The notes below the pieces were generated by a model. That model was given only the letters and a program-made list of their open reading frames with translations. It was not told where the DNA came from and searched no databases. Below are positions 48,598 to 59,345 of a DNA stretch of 64,000 nucleotides, piece by piece. Where the stretch lies: NCBI RefSeq assembly GCF_003387535.1, contig NZ_QUNR01000003.1, positions 186,001 through 250,000 of the forward strand. Direction: 5' to 3'. Each line of letters starts with the position of its first letter. The stretch's first letter is position 1. A program made the position numbers and the translations under genes. Source of the stretch: Paraperlucidibaca baekdonensis (GTDB lineage: Bacteria > Pseudomonadota > Gammaproteobacteria > Pseudomonadales > Moraxellaceae).

Positions 48598-51500
48598 ATG
48601 AGTAACCGCCAAACCCCGGGTCTGATGGTGCTGCATAGCCATCGCTTAGAAAGTCTTCGCGATGTGCTGCTGGCATGGCTGCGCGCGCACCCCTTAGCGC
48701 CGATGAGCCATGAGCGCGTGCTCGTGCAAAGTAATGGCATGGCGCAATGGCTAAAAGCCGCCATGGCCGCCAATATCGATGCACCAATCCCTGGGCTAGG
48801 TATTTGCGCCGGGGTACAAACCGACTTCGCCGCGCGCTTTTTTTGGCAAATGTACCGTGTGGTGTTGGGGCAGAGCGCCGTGCCCAAACACTCGCCCTTC
48901 GATAAACCCGCCCTGCGCTGGCGGCTTTTGCAGCTATTGCCAACCCTAAAAGACGATGCTGACTTCCAACCGCTCAGTGCCTATCTGCGCGATGATCCGG
49001 TGAAATGCTGGCAGCTCGCCTGCGAATTGGCTGACCTGTACGATCAATATCAAGTCTATCGTGGCGACTGGCTAATGGATTGGCGTGATGGTCACGACCG
49101 CTTACGCCTGCAGCCGCAGACTGGCGAGGCAGCTCAGCCTCTAGCGCCCGGGCAACGCTGGCAGGCCAAGCTCTGGCGGCGATTAACCGATGACATTGGC
49201 GAGCAAAGCCATCGTGCCGCACTGCATGATCAGTTTATTGCCGCGCTGGCCGGTGATGCCCGTCCACAAGGCTTGCCCGAGCGCATCATTGTCTGGGGCT
49301 TCTCAACCCTGCCCACACATTATCTCGATGCCTTGTCGGCGCTGGCGCGGCACTGCCAAGTCGTGCTCACCGTGCTCAATCCTTGCCAATATTATTGGGC
49401 GGACTTGCGCCAAGCGCCGAAACATTCGCGACAGGCACGCAAGGCCAGCTTGCCGCAAAGCCTCGCAGAGCATGAGATGAACGATCACGCCAACCCCTTG
49501 TTGCTGGCGTGGGGTCAGCAGGGGCGCGACTATATTGCGCTGCTTGAGCATATCGATCAGCCAGAACAGTATCGCCCGCAGGTGGCGGCGATTGGTCAGC
49601 GTATCGACCTCTTCGATGAGCATCCGCCGCAGTCATTGCTTAGTGACATTCAGTACCAGGTACTGACGCTCGCACCCTTACCAGCGGCTGCTGACGCGCG
49701 CGCGCCACTCATGGCTAATGATCATTCGGTGGCCTTTCATATTGCCCATAGCCGGCTGCGCGAGGTCGAGGCGCTGAAAGACTACCTGCTCGATTTGCTT
49801 GATGCGCATCGCCACGATGACACCCCATTGCGCCCGCAAGATATTGCCGTGATGGTGCCCGATATTAGTGACTATGGCGCGCTCGTGGAGGCCGTGTTTG
49901 GCCAGTCACAGTCGGGCGAGGCGAGCCTGCCATACACCTTGCTGGATCGGCCTGTGAGCACGACCGAGCCGTTATTGGCGGCGCTCGACTGGCTCATGCG
50001 CTTGCCTGAGGCGCGCTGCACGGCCACCGAATTGTGGGACTTGCTCGATGTGCCGGCGGTGCGTCGTCGCTTTGCGCTCAGCGCTCAAGACATTGCCGAT
50101 TTACGCGAAGATTTCGATGTTGCCGGCGCCCGCTGGGGTCTCGATGCGGCGCATCGCGAAACTTGGGGTGTGCCGGCTAAGCTTGGCCAAAACACTTGGC
50201 AGTTTGCGCTCGACCGTCTGCTATTAGGCTTTGCCAGTGGCGAGCAAAACGCCTTGCCACAAGCCTTCGATGGCCTGCTGCCGAGTGGTCGTCGTGGCGC
50301 CACCGAGGCTCAGCGTTTAGGTCCCATGGCACGCTTATTAAACACCCTCATGACGTGGTCAGCCCAATTGGCCAGCCCACGCCCCGGTGGCCAATGGATA
50401 CCCTTGGCGCAGCAGCTCTTAGCAACCTTTTTTGATGCGCATGAGGAGTCCGAAAAATTACTCATGCAGCGAATTGAGAATGCGCTGGCGAGCTGGCAGG
50501 AGGAGATGCAGATCAGCCAGGCCGAGCACCACGAGCTGTCGCTACGTATTGCCCGTGAAGCGTGGTTGGCACGCCTCGATGAAGCCAGCATGAGCCAACG
50601 CTTTTTAGCTGGCAATGTCCATGTGGCGACACTCATGCCCATGCGCGCGATTCCGTTTCGCGTGGTCTGCCTGCTTGGCTTAAACGATGGCGAATTTCCG
50701 CGCCGACAAGCCCCTAACGACTTCGATTTGCTGCATGCGCCGGGGCTGGCGCGTGCCGGCGATCGCTCACGGCGCAGCGACGACCGCTATTTATGGCTTG
50801 AGGCAATACTTTCCGCGCGCAGTCATTTGCTGATTAGCTATGTGGGTCGCAGCGCCCGCTCTAACGCCGATAAACCGCCGTCGTTGTTGGTTGCGCAGTT
50901 GCGCGAATACCTAGCGCGTGGCTGGCAATTTGCCGATGCTTCATTGGCTGAGATCACCACCGAGCATGCCCTGCAGCCATTTAATCCGCGCTATTTTCAG
51001 GGCCCGCAGGCAAGCAGTTATGCGGCATTGTGGCGCGCGGCCAATGACCATGTGGCACCGGTCGAGCAGCAGCCTATTGCCCTCGATGAGCCGCTCAGCG
51101 ATACGCTAAATCTCAGCGAGTTGCAGTATTTTTTTCGTTCGCCAGCGCGCTATTTTTATCGCCAACGCTTAGGCATTTATTTTGCCGATGACGCGGTCAT
51201 CAGCCCCGACCACGAACCCTTTGCGGTCGATAACCTCACGCGTTATGACTCGGTTGAGGCGATCTTGGCGGCACTACAAAACCCGCACGCTGAACAGGCT
51301 GTGGCAACCTTGGTGGCTGAGCGTGCGGGGCGCGGCGAATGGCCATTGGCCGGGTTTGCCAACACGGCACAAACCGAGCTCAGCCAAGTCGCCGCCGATA
51401 TTCAAGCGCATGGCCAGGACTGGCTCAGCCAGCGGCCCGTGCCGACACTTTCTGTGAGCTATAGCCAAGCGGGTCTTACTGTCTCTGCCGATATCCATGG

Positions 51501-52053
51501 CGTGCGTGAAAATGCCGCTGGCGAGCGCTGTTTGTGGTTGACCACTGCGTCAAAATTGCACGATGACAAGGGCCAGATCACACGCTGGCACAAGCTTTGG
51601 CCCATGTGGATGGAGCAGCTATTACTGACGCTCGCCGGCCATAACATGGCCATGACGGTGCTCAGTCCCACTGGCATCGTGGTCTCCCCGGCGCTGACGC
51701 TTGAGCAGGCGCAGCGCAGTTGGCAGGCGGTGTTGGCGGCGTGGCGCGCTGGCCAAGATCATGCCTTGGCCTTTGATTTATCGGTGGCCGCCGCCTACCT
51801 CACCAAGCCCAGCAAAAATCCCCATAAGCTCGGGCGCCTGGTCTGCGAGCTAGCCGCAAAAACAGCCTATGAGGGCGGGGAGTTCGGCCTCTCCTATCCG
51901 CCAGTAAGCAAGCAGCCCATGGCCGCCATTTGGCCAAATTACGACGCATTTTCACGCAATGGCGAGAGCGATGACTACCGCGATCGCCTCATGGCCGAGA
52001 TGATTTTCCATATTGAGCCGAAGCGGCGCGAATGGCTGGAGGCTATGCTATGA
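48598..52053 (+). CDS. recC: Exodeoxyribonuclease V gamma subunit RecC
   Basis: Chi-recognition and strand-splitting subunit of RecBCD, 1151 residues (E. coli RecC 1122). Recognisable blocks: LMVLHSHRLESLRDVLLAW at the start, VLVQSNGMAQWLK, GFSTLPTHYLDALSALARH, RAIPFRVVCLLGLNDGEFPR (degenerate helicase domain 2) and LSELQYFFRSPARYFYRQRLG. GAGGAC lies about 12 bases upstream. The recB start overlaps its stop (ATGA), giving the order recC-recB-recD. No ptrA lies between recC and recB, unlike E. coli. Confidence 0.95.
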   Translation: MSNRQTPGLMVLHSHRLESLRDVLLAWLRAHPLAPMSHERVLVQSNGMAQWLKAAMAANIDAPIPGLGICAGVQTDFAARFFWQMYRVVLGQSAVPKHSPFDKPALRWRLLQLLPTLKDDADFQPLSAYLRDDPVKCWQLACELADLYDQYQVYRGDWLMDWRDGHDRLRLQPQTGEAAQPLAPGQRWQAKLWRRLTDDIGEQSHRAALHDQFIAALAGDARPQGLPERIIVWGFSTLPTHYLDALSALARHCQVVLTVLNPCQYYWADLRQAPKHSRQARKASLPQSLAEHEMNDHANPLLLAWGQQGRDYIALLEHIDQPEQYRPQVAAIGQRIDLFDEHPPQSLLSDIQYQVLTLAPLPAAADARAPLMANDHSVAFHIAHSRLREVEALKDYLLDLLDAHRHDDTPLRPQDIAVMVPDISDYGALVEAVFGQSQSGEASLPYTLLDRPVSTTEPLLAALDWLMRLPEARCTATELWDLLDVPAVRRRFALSAQDIADLREDFDVAGARWGLDAAHRETWGVPAKLGQNTWQFALDRLLLGFASGEQNALPQAFDGLLPSGRRGATEAQRLGPMARLLNTLMTWSAQLASPRPGGQWIPLAQQLLATFFDAHEESEKLLMQRIENALASWQEEMQISQAEHHELSLRIAREAWLARLDEASMSQRFLAGNVHVATLMPMRAIPFRVVCLLGLNDGEFPRRQAPNDFDLLHAPGLARAGDRSRRSDDRYLWLEAILSARSHLLISYVGRSARSNADKPPSLLVAQLREYLARGWQFADASLAEITTEHALQPFNPRYFQGPQASSYAALWRAANDHVAPVEQQPIALDEPLSDTLNLSELQYFFRSPARYFYRQRLGIYFADDAVISPDHEPFAVDNLTRYDSVEAILAALQNPHAEQAVATLVAERAGRGEWPLAGFANTAQTELSQVAADIQAHGQDWLSQRPVPTLSVSYSQAGLTVSADIHGVRENAAGERCLWLTTASKLHDDKGQITRWHKLWPMWMEQLLLTLAGHNMAMTVLSPTGIVVSPALTLEQAQRSWQAVLAAWRAGQDHALAFDLSVAAAYLTKPSKNPHKLGRLVCELAAKTAYEGGEFGLSYPPVSKQPMAAIWPNYDAFSRNGESDDYRDRLMAEMIFHIEPKRREWLEAML

Positions 52054-55000
52054 GCGCCTCATTACGCCAAGAGCTCAATGTCTTGGGCTTGCCATTAGAT
52101 GGCATACAGCTGATTGAGGCGAGCGCGGGCACGGGCAAAACCTTCACCATAGCCTTGCTCTATGTGCGCCTTGTACTCGGTCACGATGCGCGTGTAGCCG
52201 CCTGTCGTGGCCGTAGCTTTAGTCCGGCTGAACTGGTTGTGCTGACCTTCACCGATGCCGCCGCCGGCGAGTTGCGCGATCGCATTCGGGCGCGCCTGAG
52301 CGAGGCCGCGTTGGCCTTTAGCATCAGCCATAGCGATGACCCCTATTTGCAAGCGCTCATCGATGACTATGCGCACGACGATCACGCCATTGCCGCGCAA
52401 CGCTTGCGCGATGCCGAGCAGCGCCTCGATGAGGCTGAGATTGGCACCATTCATTCGTGGTGTTTGCGGGTCTTGCAGCAGCACGCATTTGCCAGCGGTA
52501 GCTTGTTTCAGCAGCGCTTACGTAGCGATGTAGACAGTCTGCGTCTACAGGTTGTGCGTGATGTCTGGCGGCAATGGTTCTATGGCCAATCGCCGGCGCT
52601 GCTGGGCGTCATCCACCGTATTTGGCCCTCGCCCGATGCCCTCGATAAATCCCTCAAGCCATTGCTCGATGCGCCACAGGCGGCACTATGCCATGGCGAC
52701 AAGCAGCCCGGCGGACAGTACTGGCAGGCGATATTGGCCACGTATGAGCGACAGTTAACGAAGCGATCGCAGGACGCTAAAGCGCTGTGGCAGGCTTGGC
52801 TAGCGGATGGCCAAACGGTGACAGATCTGTTGCTCGCTGAAAAACGTTTCAATGCTAGAAGCATAGATGTCGATGTCTTGGCGGCACTACCGGAGCTGAT
52901 GCGCGCGTGGCAAGGCGAGGGCGAGCTCGATGCCAAGCACAGTCGGCCTATGCTCAAGACCCTGGCGAAATACTTTGCCCCGGCAGACGATGGCCGCAGC
53001 TTCTTGGCCCACAAGGTGAAAGTCGCCCATGTAATGCCGGAGCATCCGCTGATTGACCAAACCACGGCGTTTATTAAGGCGGCCATCGGAGAGGTGCAGT
53101 TTAAGATCGACCTGCTCACGGCGCTGCGCCAGGAAGTCGGTCATCAGCTCGATATGCAACTGCGCGAGGCCGCTGAGCTGACCTTCGATGATGTCCTCAC
53201 GCGTCTCTATGAGGCCTTGCACGGCGAGTCAGGTGAGGCATTTGCTGCGCTCTTGCGCCAGCGTTTTCCGGTGGCGCTCATTGATGAGTTTCAAGACACC
53301 GACCCCATCCAATTCGGTATTTTTCAGCGCCTCTATCAACATGCCGACGCTCAGGCGCTCATTCTAATTGGCGACCCCAAGCAGGCGATTTACAGCTTTC
53401 GCGGCGCTGACTTGCCCACGTATTTTGCTGCTCGCGCGCTAGCGAGCCGACCCATCCACACCTTGCTGACAAACTTTCGCACCGATGCGTCAGTGATTGC
53501 GGGCATCAACCATTTCTATCGTGAGGCCATGCAGCGTGAGGGTGGGGCCTTTGCGCAAACCGGCAGCGATGAGCTGATATATGACGACGCCAAGGCGCAT
53601 CAAGTCAATTCACGCTTGCACGAGTTCAAGGAGGGTAAGTGGTCGCCGGTGCTGGGTGTGCAAATCGAGTGGCAAAGCCAGGCCGAATTGATGTCATCAG
53701 GCATTGCCAGAAAGCAGTTGGCAGAGCAGACCGCGCAGCGTATTGCCGGATGGTTAAACGCCAGCGATCACGGTGAGCTGATGATTAGCGAGCACGCGCA
53801 ACGCCGTGCCCTCGGCCCGGGCGATATTGCCGTGCTGGTGCGCAAAGGGATTGAGGCGAAAGCCATGCGTGAGGCCTTGAGTCGGGTGGGTGTGCCCTGT
53901 GTCTATGGTTCCGATCGCGATAGCGTGTTTGCCAGCAGCGAGGCCGAGGCGGTGCAGTATTGGCTCGAGGCTATGGCCAGCCCAAGCGATGAGCGGCGCC
54001 TGCGCTTAAGTCTGGCCACCGCGCCATTAGGCCTGAGCTGGCAGACACTGCAAGCCTGCCGCGACGACGAAGCCATGTGGGAGCGTGAGCTTGAGCGTGT
54101 GCACCGGCTGGCGCTGGTTTGGCGCCGTCACGGTGTGTTGGCGGCGTTGCGCCAGTGGTTGTTTGCCCATGATGTACCGGCGCGGCTATTGCATCCAGAT
54201 CGCGTGGATGGCGAGCGCGCGCTGACCAATATTTTGCATATTGCCGAGCTCTTGCAGCAGGCTGCCACGCACTTGCATGGCGAGCAAGCATTGATTCGCT
54301 ATTTGGCCGAGCAGCGCAGCGGGCAGGGCACGCGCGCTGGCGAGGAAGCCTTGGTCCGCTTGGAGAGCGATGAGCGACGCGTGCGCATCGTCACTGTGCA
54401 TCAGTCGAAAGGCTTGGAATATCCGGTGGTGTGTCTGCCGTTTAGCGCCATGCCATCGCTACCGCCCAAATTTGCTAGCACGCGTTATCACCGCGATGGC
54501 CAGCTTATTGTTGATCTTGGCCCCGATGATGCGGCCAAAGCGCTGGCTAAGCGCGAGCAGCTTGAAGAGGAGTTGCGGCTGTTTTATGTCGCCGTCACAC
54601 GCGCGAAATATCTGCTTTGGATGGCGGTAGCGCCGGTTGCCCAAGGTAATTCGCAGACGCGAGTCGGCGATCATACGGCTTGGCAATGGCTATTTGCTGG
54701 GCATCAGGCATTGACGCCGGAAGCGCTGAGTGCAGGCATGGAGGCGCTGCTTGGCGCGCGTGAATTGTGCTCGCTAGTGCCCGCGCCAGCGAGTCAGTGG
54801 CAACCCCAGGCGTGCGACGATGCGCTGCTGCCGGCGCGCGAATTTGCGCCGCTACATCAGCCATTTTGGCAAATCGCCAGCTACAGCCGTTTGCGCTTTC
54901 AGGCGGCCACGCAAAGCCCCTCAGAGGCGAATTTCCTCGATGAGCCTGCGGCGGAGATCGCCAGTGTCGTCGATGTCACAACACCGGCTGGTGCCTCGAT

Positions 55001-55793
55001 CGCCGCGCCGAGCATCCCCGCGCCGTCTGCACTGCCTCGCGGTGCGGCTGTCGGCACCTTTTGGCATAGTCTGCTTGAGCTTGCTGCCGAGCAGCAGTTT
55101 GCCAGCAGCGCCGATAACCTCGCCGTGCTCGACGCCGCGCTCGAACGCCAGTGCCAAGCGCATGGCTGGCAAGCGGCCATGCCCGTTTGGCAGCAGGACA
55201 TTCGGCGCTGGCTGAGCCGATCACTAAACACGGAGTACAGCACTCTCAACGCGCGTTCGCAGGCTGCCGCCGTGGCGTTGGCGGGCACCGGTCTGGCCGA
55301 TCTTCAGCAGTTTATGGTGGAGATGGAGTTTTGGTTTAGTAGCGATGCGGTGTCCACGCGATCGCTCGATGCGGTCGTTAATGCCCACACGCTGGCGCAG
55401 CGCAGGCGACCCGAAGCTGAGAGTCAGCATCTTGATGGCCTCTTTAAAGGCTTTATTGACCTCGTCTTTGTGCACGAGGGTCGCTATTACGTGGCCGACT
55501 ACAAATCCAATTATTTGGGCGAGGAGATCGACAATTATCACCCTGAATGCCTAGCCGCAGACATCGCCAAGCATCGTTACGATATGCAATACAGCCTGTA
55601 TCTGCTGGCATTGCACCGACATTTACGTGCGCGGCTGGCAGACTACGACCCGGAGCGGCACTTGGGGGGCGCGGTCTATATTTATCTACGCGGATGGAAT
55701 GGCGAGGGGCACGGCGTGCATATTGAGCGACCTGAGACTGCCTTAGTCGACGCACTCGATGCTTTATTTATCGGCACAGGAGCGATGCCATGA
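52050..55793 (+). CDS. recB: Exodeoxyribonuclease V beta subunit RecB
   Basis: Helicase-nuclease subunit, 1247 residues (E. coli 1180). UvrD-type Walker A EASAGTGKTFTI at residues 24-35, Walker B ALIDEFQDTDPIQF, motif III QAIYSFRGAD, motif V/VI VTVHQSKGLEYPVVCLPF and FYVAVTRAKY. A C-terminal RecB nuclease domain carries FKGFIDLVFVHEG and YVADYKSNYLG (about 1130-1155), with the Asp-Lys metal site intact. It starts at 52050 in ATGA overlap with recC and overlaps recD by 4 bases. Confidence 0.96.
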   Translation: MSASLRQELNVLGLPLDGIQLIEASAGTGKTFTIALLYVRLVLGHDARVAACRGRSFSPAELVVLTFTDAAAGELRDRIRARLSEAALAFSISHSDDPYLQALIDDYAHDDHAIAAQRLRDAEQRLDEAEIGTIHSWCLRVLQQHAFASGSLFQQRLRSDVDSLRLQVVRDVWRQWFYGQSPALLGVIHRIWPSPDALDKSLKPLLDAPQAALCHGDKQPGGQYWQAILATYERQLTKRSQDAKALWQAWLADGQTVTDLLLAEKRFNARSIDVDVLAALPELMRAWQGEGELDAKHSRPMLKTLAKYFAPADDGRSFLAHKVKVAHVMPEHPLIDQTTAFIKAAIGEVQFKIDLLTALRQEVGHQLDMQLREAAELTFDDVLTRLYEALHGESGEAFAALLRQRFPVALIDEFQDTDPIQFGIFQRLYQHADAQALILIGDPKQAIYSFRGADLPTYFAARALASRPIHTLLTNFRTDASVIAGINHFYREAMQREGGAFAQTGSDELIYDDAKAHQVNSRLHEFKEGKWSPVLGVQIEWQSQAELMSSGIARKQLAEQTAQRIAGWLNASDHGELMISEHAQRRALGPGDIAVLVRKGIEAKAMREALSRVGVPCVYGSDRDSVFASSEAEAVQYWLEAMASPSDERRLRLSLATAPLGLSWQTLQACRDDEAMWERELERVHRLALVWRRHGVLAALRQWLFAHDVPARLLHPDRVDGERALTNILHIAELLQQAATHLHGEQALIRYLAEQRSGQGTRAGEEALVRLESDERRVRIVTVHQSKGLEYPVVCLPFSAMPSLPPKFASTRYHRDGQLIVDLGPDDAAKALAKREQLEEELRLFYVAVTRAKYLLWMAVAPVAQGNSQTRVGDHTAWQWLFAGHQALTPEALSAGMEALLGARELCSLVPAPASQWQPQACDDALLPAREFAPLHQPFWQIASYSRLRFQAATQSPSEANFLDEPAAEIASVVDVTTPAGASIAAPSIPAPSALPRGAAVGTFWHSLLELAAEQQFASSADNLAVLDAALERQCQAHGWQAAMPVWQQDIRRWLSRSLNTEYSTLNARSQAAAVALAGTGLADLQQFMVEMEFWFSSDAVSTRSLDAVVNAHTLAQRRRPEAESQHLDGLFKGFIDLVFVHEGRYYVADYKSNYLGEEIDNYHPECLAADIAKHRYDMQYSLYLLALHRHLRARLADYDPERHLGGAVYIYLRGWNGEGHGVHIERPETALVDALDALFIGTGAMP

Positions 55794-57577
55794 GCCAGTT
55801 GAGCATGGATTTAAACGCGCCCGAGACTATTTCAGCGGCGCAATGGCGGTCCTGCGTGGAGTCGCAGTGGCTCAGCGATTTCGATGTGGCGATGGCGCAA
55901 TGGATGGCCCGCCATGTGCCCAACGCGCCGGCGGAACTGCTGTGGATGGCCGCCTTGTTGGCCCGGCAAAGTGGTCAAGGCCATGTGCATGTGCGCATTT
56001 CCGATGTGTTTGCCGAGTCCGAGCGCTATGGCCTCGCTACCGACTCGCCGGCGTGGGCATGCCTGAGTCAGCATACGCCGGCGTCATTGCAGGATATGCT
56101 CGCGCAATCGCCCGCCGTGGCCAACGCCTGCGCCGGCCCTGAACCGCTCGTGCTCGATGGCGATGCCTTGTATTGGCAGCGTGCTTGGCAAGAGGAGTGC
56201 GCGGTGGCCCTGAGTCTACGCCTGCGCATCGATACGCCGGTGGCAGTCGATGATGCCGCGCTCGATGCCCTGATCGACGCATTGTTTGATCAGCCCAATG
56301 CTACCAATGCCGATCAGCGCGCCGCCTGCCGACTTGCCGCTCAGCGCGCGCTGACGGTCATTACTGGGGGGCCGGGTACTGGCAAAACTACCACCGTGGT
56401 GCGCGTCTTGGCGATTTTGCAAAGCCTCGCGGTCGATACACCGCTGCGCATGGCCTTAGCGGCGCCCACGGGCAAAGCCGCCGCACGCCTGAGCGAGTCT
56501 ATTGCCCAGCAAGTGGCGACACTACCCATTACGCCAACAGTGGCAGCACTGATTCCTACTGAGGTCAGCACGGTGCATCGCTTATTGGGCGTGACCTCTC
56601 GTGGCTATCGGCATCAGCGCAGCAACCCGTTGGCGCTCGATGTCCTGGTGGTCGACGAGGCCTCCATGCTGGATCTCAGTCTGATGGCCGCGCTGCTAGA
56701 CGCTCTGCCCAATAGCGCGCGCATTATTTTATTGGGCGATAAAGACCAACTGGCCTCGGTCGAGGCCGGCGCGGTATTGGCCGATATCTGTGCACTTGAG
56801 CAAGCGCCGGTGGCCGAGCTACGCCACAGCTTTCGTTTCGATGCATCGCGCGGTATTGGCAAGTTCGCGCAGGCGGTGTGCAGCGGCCACGCCACGCAGG
56901 CGCCCACTGATGACGCCTACGCGCCAGAGGTGCGTCGCCTCGATGATCTCAACGCGCTGTATCGCGGCTACGATGCGTATTGGCAAACGCTGCACGCTGG
57001 CGCGCCCGCACAGCAGGTGTTGGCGAGCTTTGAGCGCTATCGTCTGCTCTGTGGGCAGCGTCAGGGTAGCCATGGCGTCATTGCCATCAATGCCGCCTGT
57101 GAGCGTTATCTGCGTGGTTGGCAAGGTGGCGATAGCGCATGGTATTGCGGCCGCCCGGTGATGATTACGCACAATGACTACAGCCTGCGTCTGATGAACG
57201 GTGACATTGGTATTTGCCTGCCAGAGCCCAGCACGGGCGAATTACGCGTGGCCTTTTGGGATGGCCCCGCGCAGGCCATTCGCTGGTTGCTTCCGTCACG
57301 TTTGACGCGCTGCGAAAGCGTTTTCGCCATGACCGTGCACAAGTCCCAAGGCTCAGAGTTCACGCGAGTGGCGGTGATTTTGCCCAAGCGCCATAGTCCC
57401 GTGCTGACCCGTGAGTTGATCTACACCGCACTCACGCGCGCCCGTGAGCATGTAGATTTTTGTATCCCTAACTCGGGCGTCTGGCGTCAAACAATTGACG
57501 AACGCGCCCAGCGTTTCTCGGGTTTGCGCCATCGCTTAGCGGCTTTAGCCGCGTTACACACGACCAACATTTCTTAA
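55790..57577 (+). CDS. recD: Exodeoxyribonuclease V alpha subunit RecD
   Basis: Fast 5'-to-3' superfamily 1 helicase of RecBCD, 595 residues. Walker A ITGGPGTGKTTTVVRVLA at about residue 190, Walker B DVLVVDEASMLDLSLMA, the Gln motif LLGDKDQLASVEAGAVL and C-terminal VFAMTVHKSQGSEFTRV with YTALTRAREHVDF. ATGA overlap with recB; last gene of the operon, with no obvious terminator in the 90 bases that follow. Confidence 0.96.
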   Translation: MSQLSMDLNAPETISAAQWRSCVESQWLSDFDVAMAQWMARHVPNAPAELLWMAALLARQSGQGHVHVRISDVFAESERYGLATDSPAWACLSQHTPASLQDMLAQSPAVANACAGPEPLVLDGDALYWQRAWQEECAVALSLRLRIDTPVAVDDAALDALIDALFDQPNATNADQRAACRLAAQRALTVITGGPGTGKTTTVVRVLAILQSLAVDTPLRMALAAPTGKAAARLSESIAQQVATLPITPTVAALIPTEVSTVHRLLGVTSRGYRHQRSNPLALDVLVVDEASMLDLSLMAALLDALPNSARIILLGDKDQLASVEAGAVLADICALEQAPVAELRHSFRFDASRGIGKFAQAVCSGHATQAPTDDAYAPEVRRLDDLNALYRGYDAYWQTLHAGAPAQQVLASFERYRLLCGQRQGSHGVIAINAACERYLRGWQGGDSAWYCGRPVMITHNDYSLRLMNGDIGICLPEPSTGELRVAFWDGPAQAIRWLLPSRLTRCESVFAMTVHKSQGSEFTRVAVILPKRHSPVLTRELIYTALTRAREHVDFCIPNSGVWRQTIDERAQRFSGLRHRLAALAALHTTNIS

Positions 57578-57666
57578 GACAGATAAAACACGCTTTACAC
57601 GCACATGACTGTTTGCTGCACAGATTCGACCTAGAGTGGATTTATTCCTGAATCGAGGCTGTGCAG

Positions 57667-59274
57667 ATGAAAAAATTACCTAGTGCCATACTCACGCTTT
57701 CCGCATTAGTCAGTGCTTGTGGCGGCGGTGGTGGCGGCAGCTCAAGCCCGGCCAATGATCCGGTGTCCACCACGCCAGTGGTAATTACCACGCCATCGAA
57801 CAATGCCAGCCTGCGTGAAATAAGCGGCGACTGCCGTTTCACACAAAACTTAGGTGCGCCGCGCAATGATAATTTACGCATCAGCTCGGTGAGTTGGCTG
57901 CAATCGGTACAGCTCAATAGCGACGCGCCCGACACTCGCCTAGCCGGTGGCAAAGCCGTAAAAATGCGCATCGATGTGCTGGCCTCGAACTCGCCATTGA
58001 CCCCGGTGGTGCGCAATATTCGCGTCTACGATCCCGACACAGCGACCTGCACCACGTTGCCAGTGAGCGCGCCCTATCGCGTGCCTGGCAGCATCAATAC
58101 ACGCGATTTAAACTCCGCCATGACCGCCGACATTCCCGCCAACTTGGTGAAGCCTGGCATGAGCGTTGCCTTATGGCTCGATGATGGTGCCGGCCGCAGC
58201 GCCAGCGAAGCCGACGCCACCTATCGCATCCTAACGCCGCGTGTGGCGCCAATCATTGAAGAGACGGTGCGCATCATCCCGATTCGCCTGCTTGGCACGA
58301 CCGGCAATATCAACAGTGCTGCCGACATCGAAAGCCTGCTTGAGCGGCTTTATCCGGTCAGCAAAGTCAATGTAGTGAGCGCGCCAACCTTCGATGTGGG
58401 CGGTTTATTGACCGGCTTGTTATCGGGTAATGGCGGTTTGCTGTCCGGCACGATTGGCCAAATGCAAAATCTCCTCGACTTGCTCGATGATCGTTGTGCG
58501 GCCCTTAATGGCCGCCAATCGAGCGCACGCTCGGCACCCAAATGCATCGGTATGTTGCCCAATAACCTGATTTTCAATTCCAGCAGTGGCTCAGGCCAAG
58601 TCGTTGGTTTGGCCTATGTTGGCGGCACCACCTTGTTGGCGCGTGCAGTCACCACCGTCGACAATTTAAGCGTGAGCAGCCCCTACAGCGGTAATCACTG
58701 GATCAACTTCAATGCCATGACGCTGGCTCATGAGTTCGGTCATTTAATGGACCTTGACCATGCTGCATGCGGTGGTGCAACCGGCCTTGATCCTCGCCTC
58801 TACAGCGATGGTCAGCTCGGCAATGGCGCAGGCTACGATGCCGTGCGCGGTGCGTACTTCTCCAGTGCCAATACCGATGAGTTTGCCGATGTGATGTCTT
58901 ACTGCGGCAAAGAGTGGATGTCCGATCGCGGCTATCTCGCCGCCATGGCCTATCGCAATGGCAGTGCCAGCATCGCCGCGCGCACCACGGGCGAGAGCGA
59001 TCAATGGCTGAAAATCTCACTTGGAGCGACTGGCTGGAAGATCCGTCGCAGCAACTTTGCACCGAGCACTTTAGCGCCTAGCGATCTCACCGTGACGGTG
59101 AGCAGCGAACGCGGCCAAGAAGCCTTAGCGCTGCGCTCTGCGGTGGTCTCTGAGCATCACGAGACAGAAAGTTTCGGCCCATTTTTCATTAACTTAGGTG
59201 ATCGTCAGGTGTCATCATTAAGCCTTAGTGCCAATGGTGTGGCGCTCGCTAGCTTTTCGGCCGAGGCATTCTGA
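57667..59274 (+). CDS. Metzincin-like lipoprotein (copy 1)
   Basis: Predicted outer-membrane lipoprotein of 535 residues. Lipobox LVSAC with Gly at +2, then a Gly/Ser-rich stretch. A beta-rich middle part precedes a zinc site HEFGHLMDLDH (355-365) and a Met-turn VMSYCGKEW with Met410. This follows the metzincin pattern HExxHxxGxxH except that Asp replaces the Gly at the turn. The closing part (SDLTVTVSSERGQEALALR) is probably a beta domain. It forms a tandem pair with 59346-61028. A secreted protease is inferred; activity is not shown. I use the ATG at 57667; a GTG at 57661 adds two residues. Confidence 0.78.
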   Translation: MKKLPSAILTLSALVSACGGGGGGSSSPANDPVSTTPVVITTPSNNASLREISGDCRFTQNLGAPRNDNLRISSVSWLQSVQLNSDAPDTRLAGGKAVKMRIDVLASNSPLTPVVRNIRVYDPDTATCTTLPVSAPYRVPGSINTRDLNSAMTADIPANLVKPGMSVALWLDDGAGRSASEADATYRILTPRVAPIIEETVRIIPIRLLGTTGNINSAADIESLLERLYPVSKVNVVSAPTFDVGGLLTGLLSGNGGLLSGTIGQMQNLLDLLDDRCAALNGRQSSARSAPKCIGMLPNNLIFNSSSGSGQVVGLAYVGGTTLLARAVTTVDNLSVSSPYSGNHWINFNAMTLAHEFGHLMDLDHAACGGATGLDPRLYSDGQLGNGAGYDAVRGAYFSSANTDEFADVMSYCGKEWMSDRGYLAAMAYRNGSASIAARTTGESDQWLKISLGATGWKIRRSNFAPSTLAPSDLTVTVSSERGQEALALRSAVVSEHHETESFGPFFINLGDRQVSSLSLSANGVALASFSAEAF

Positions 59275-59345
59275 ATACTGGTAATGCTCGAAAAACTCGC
59301 GTATGGGTTATGCTTGCTACATAAAAAAGATAAGCAGGTGTACTC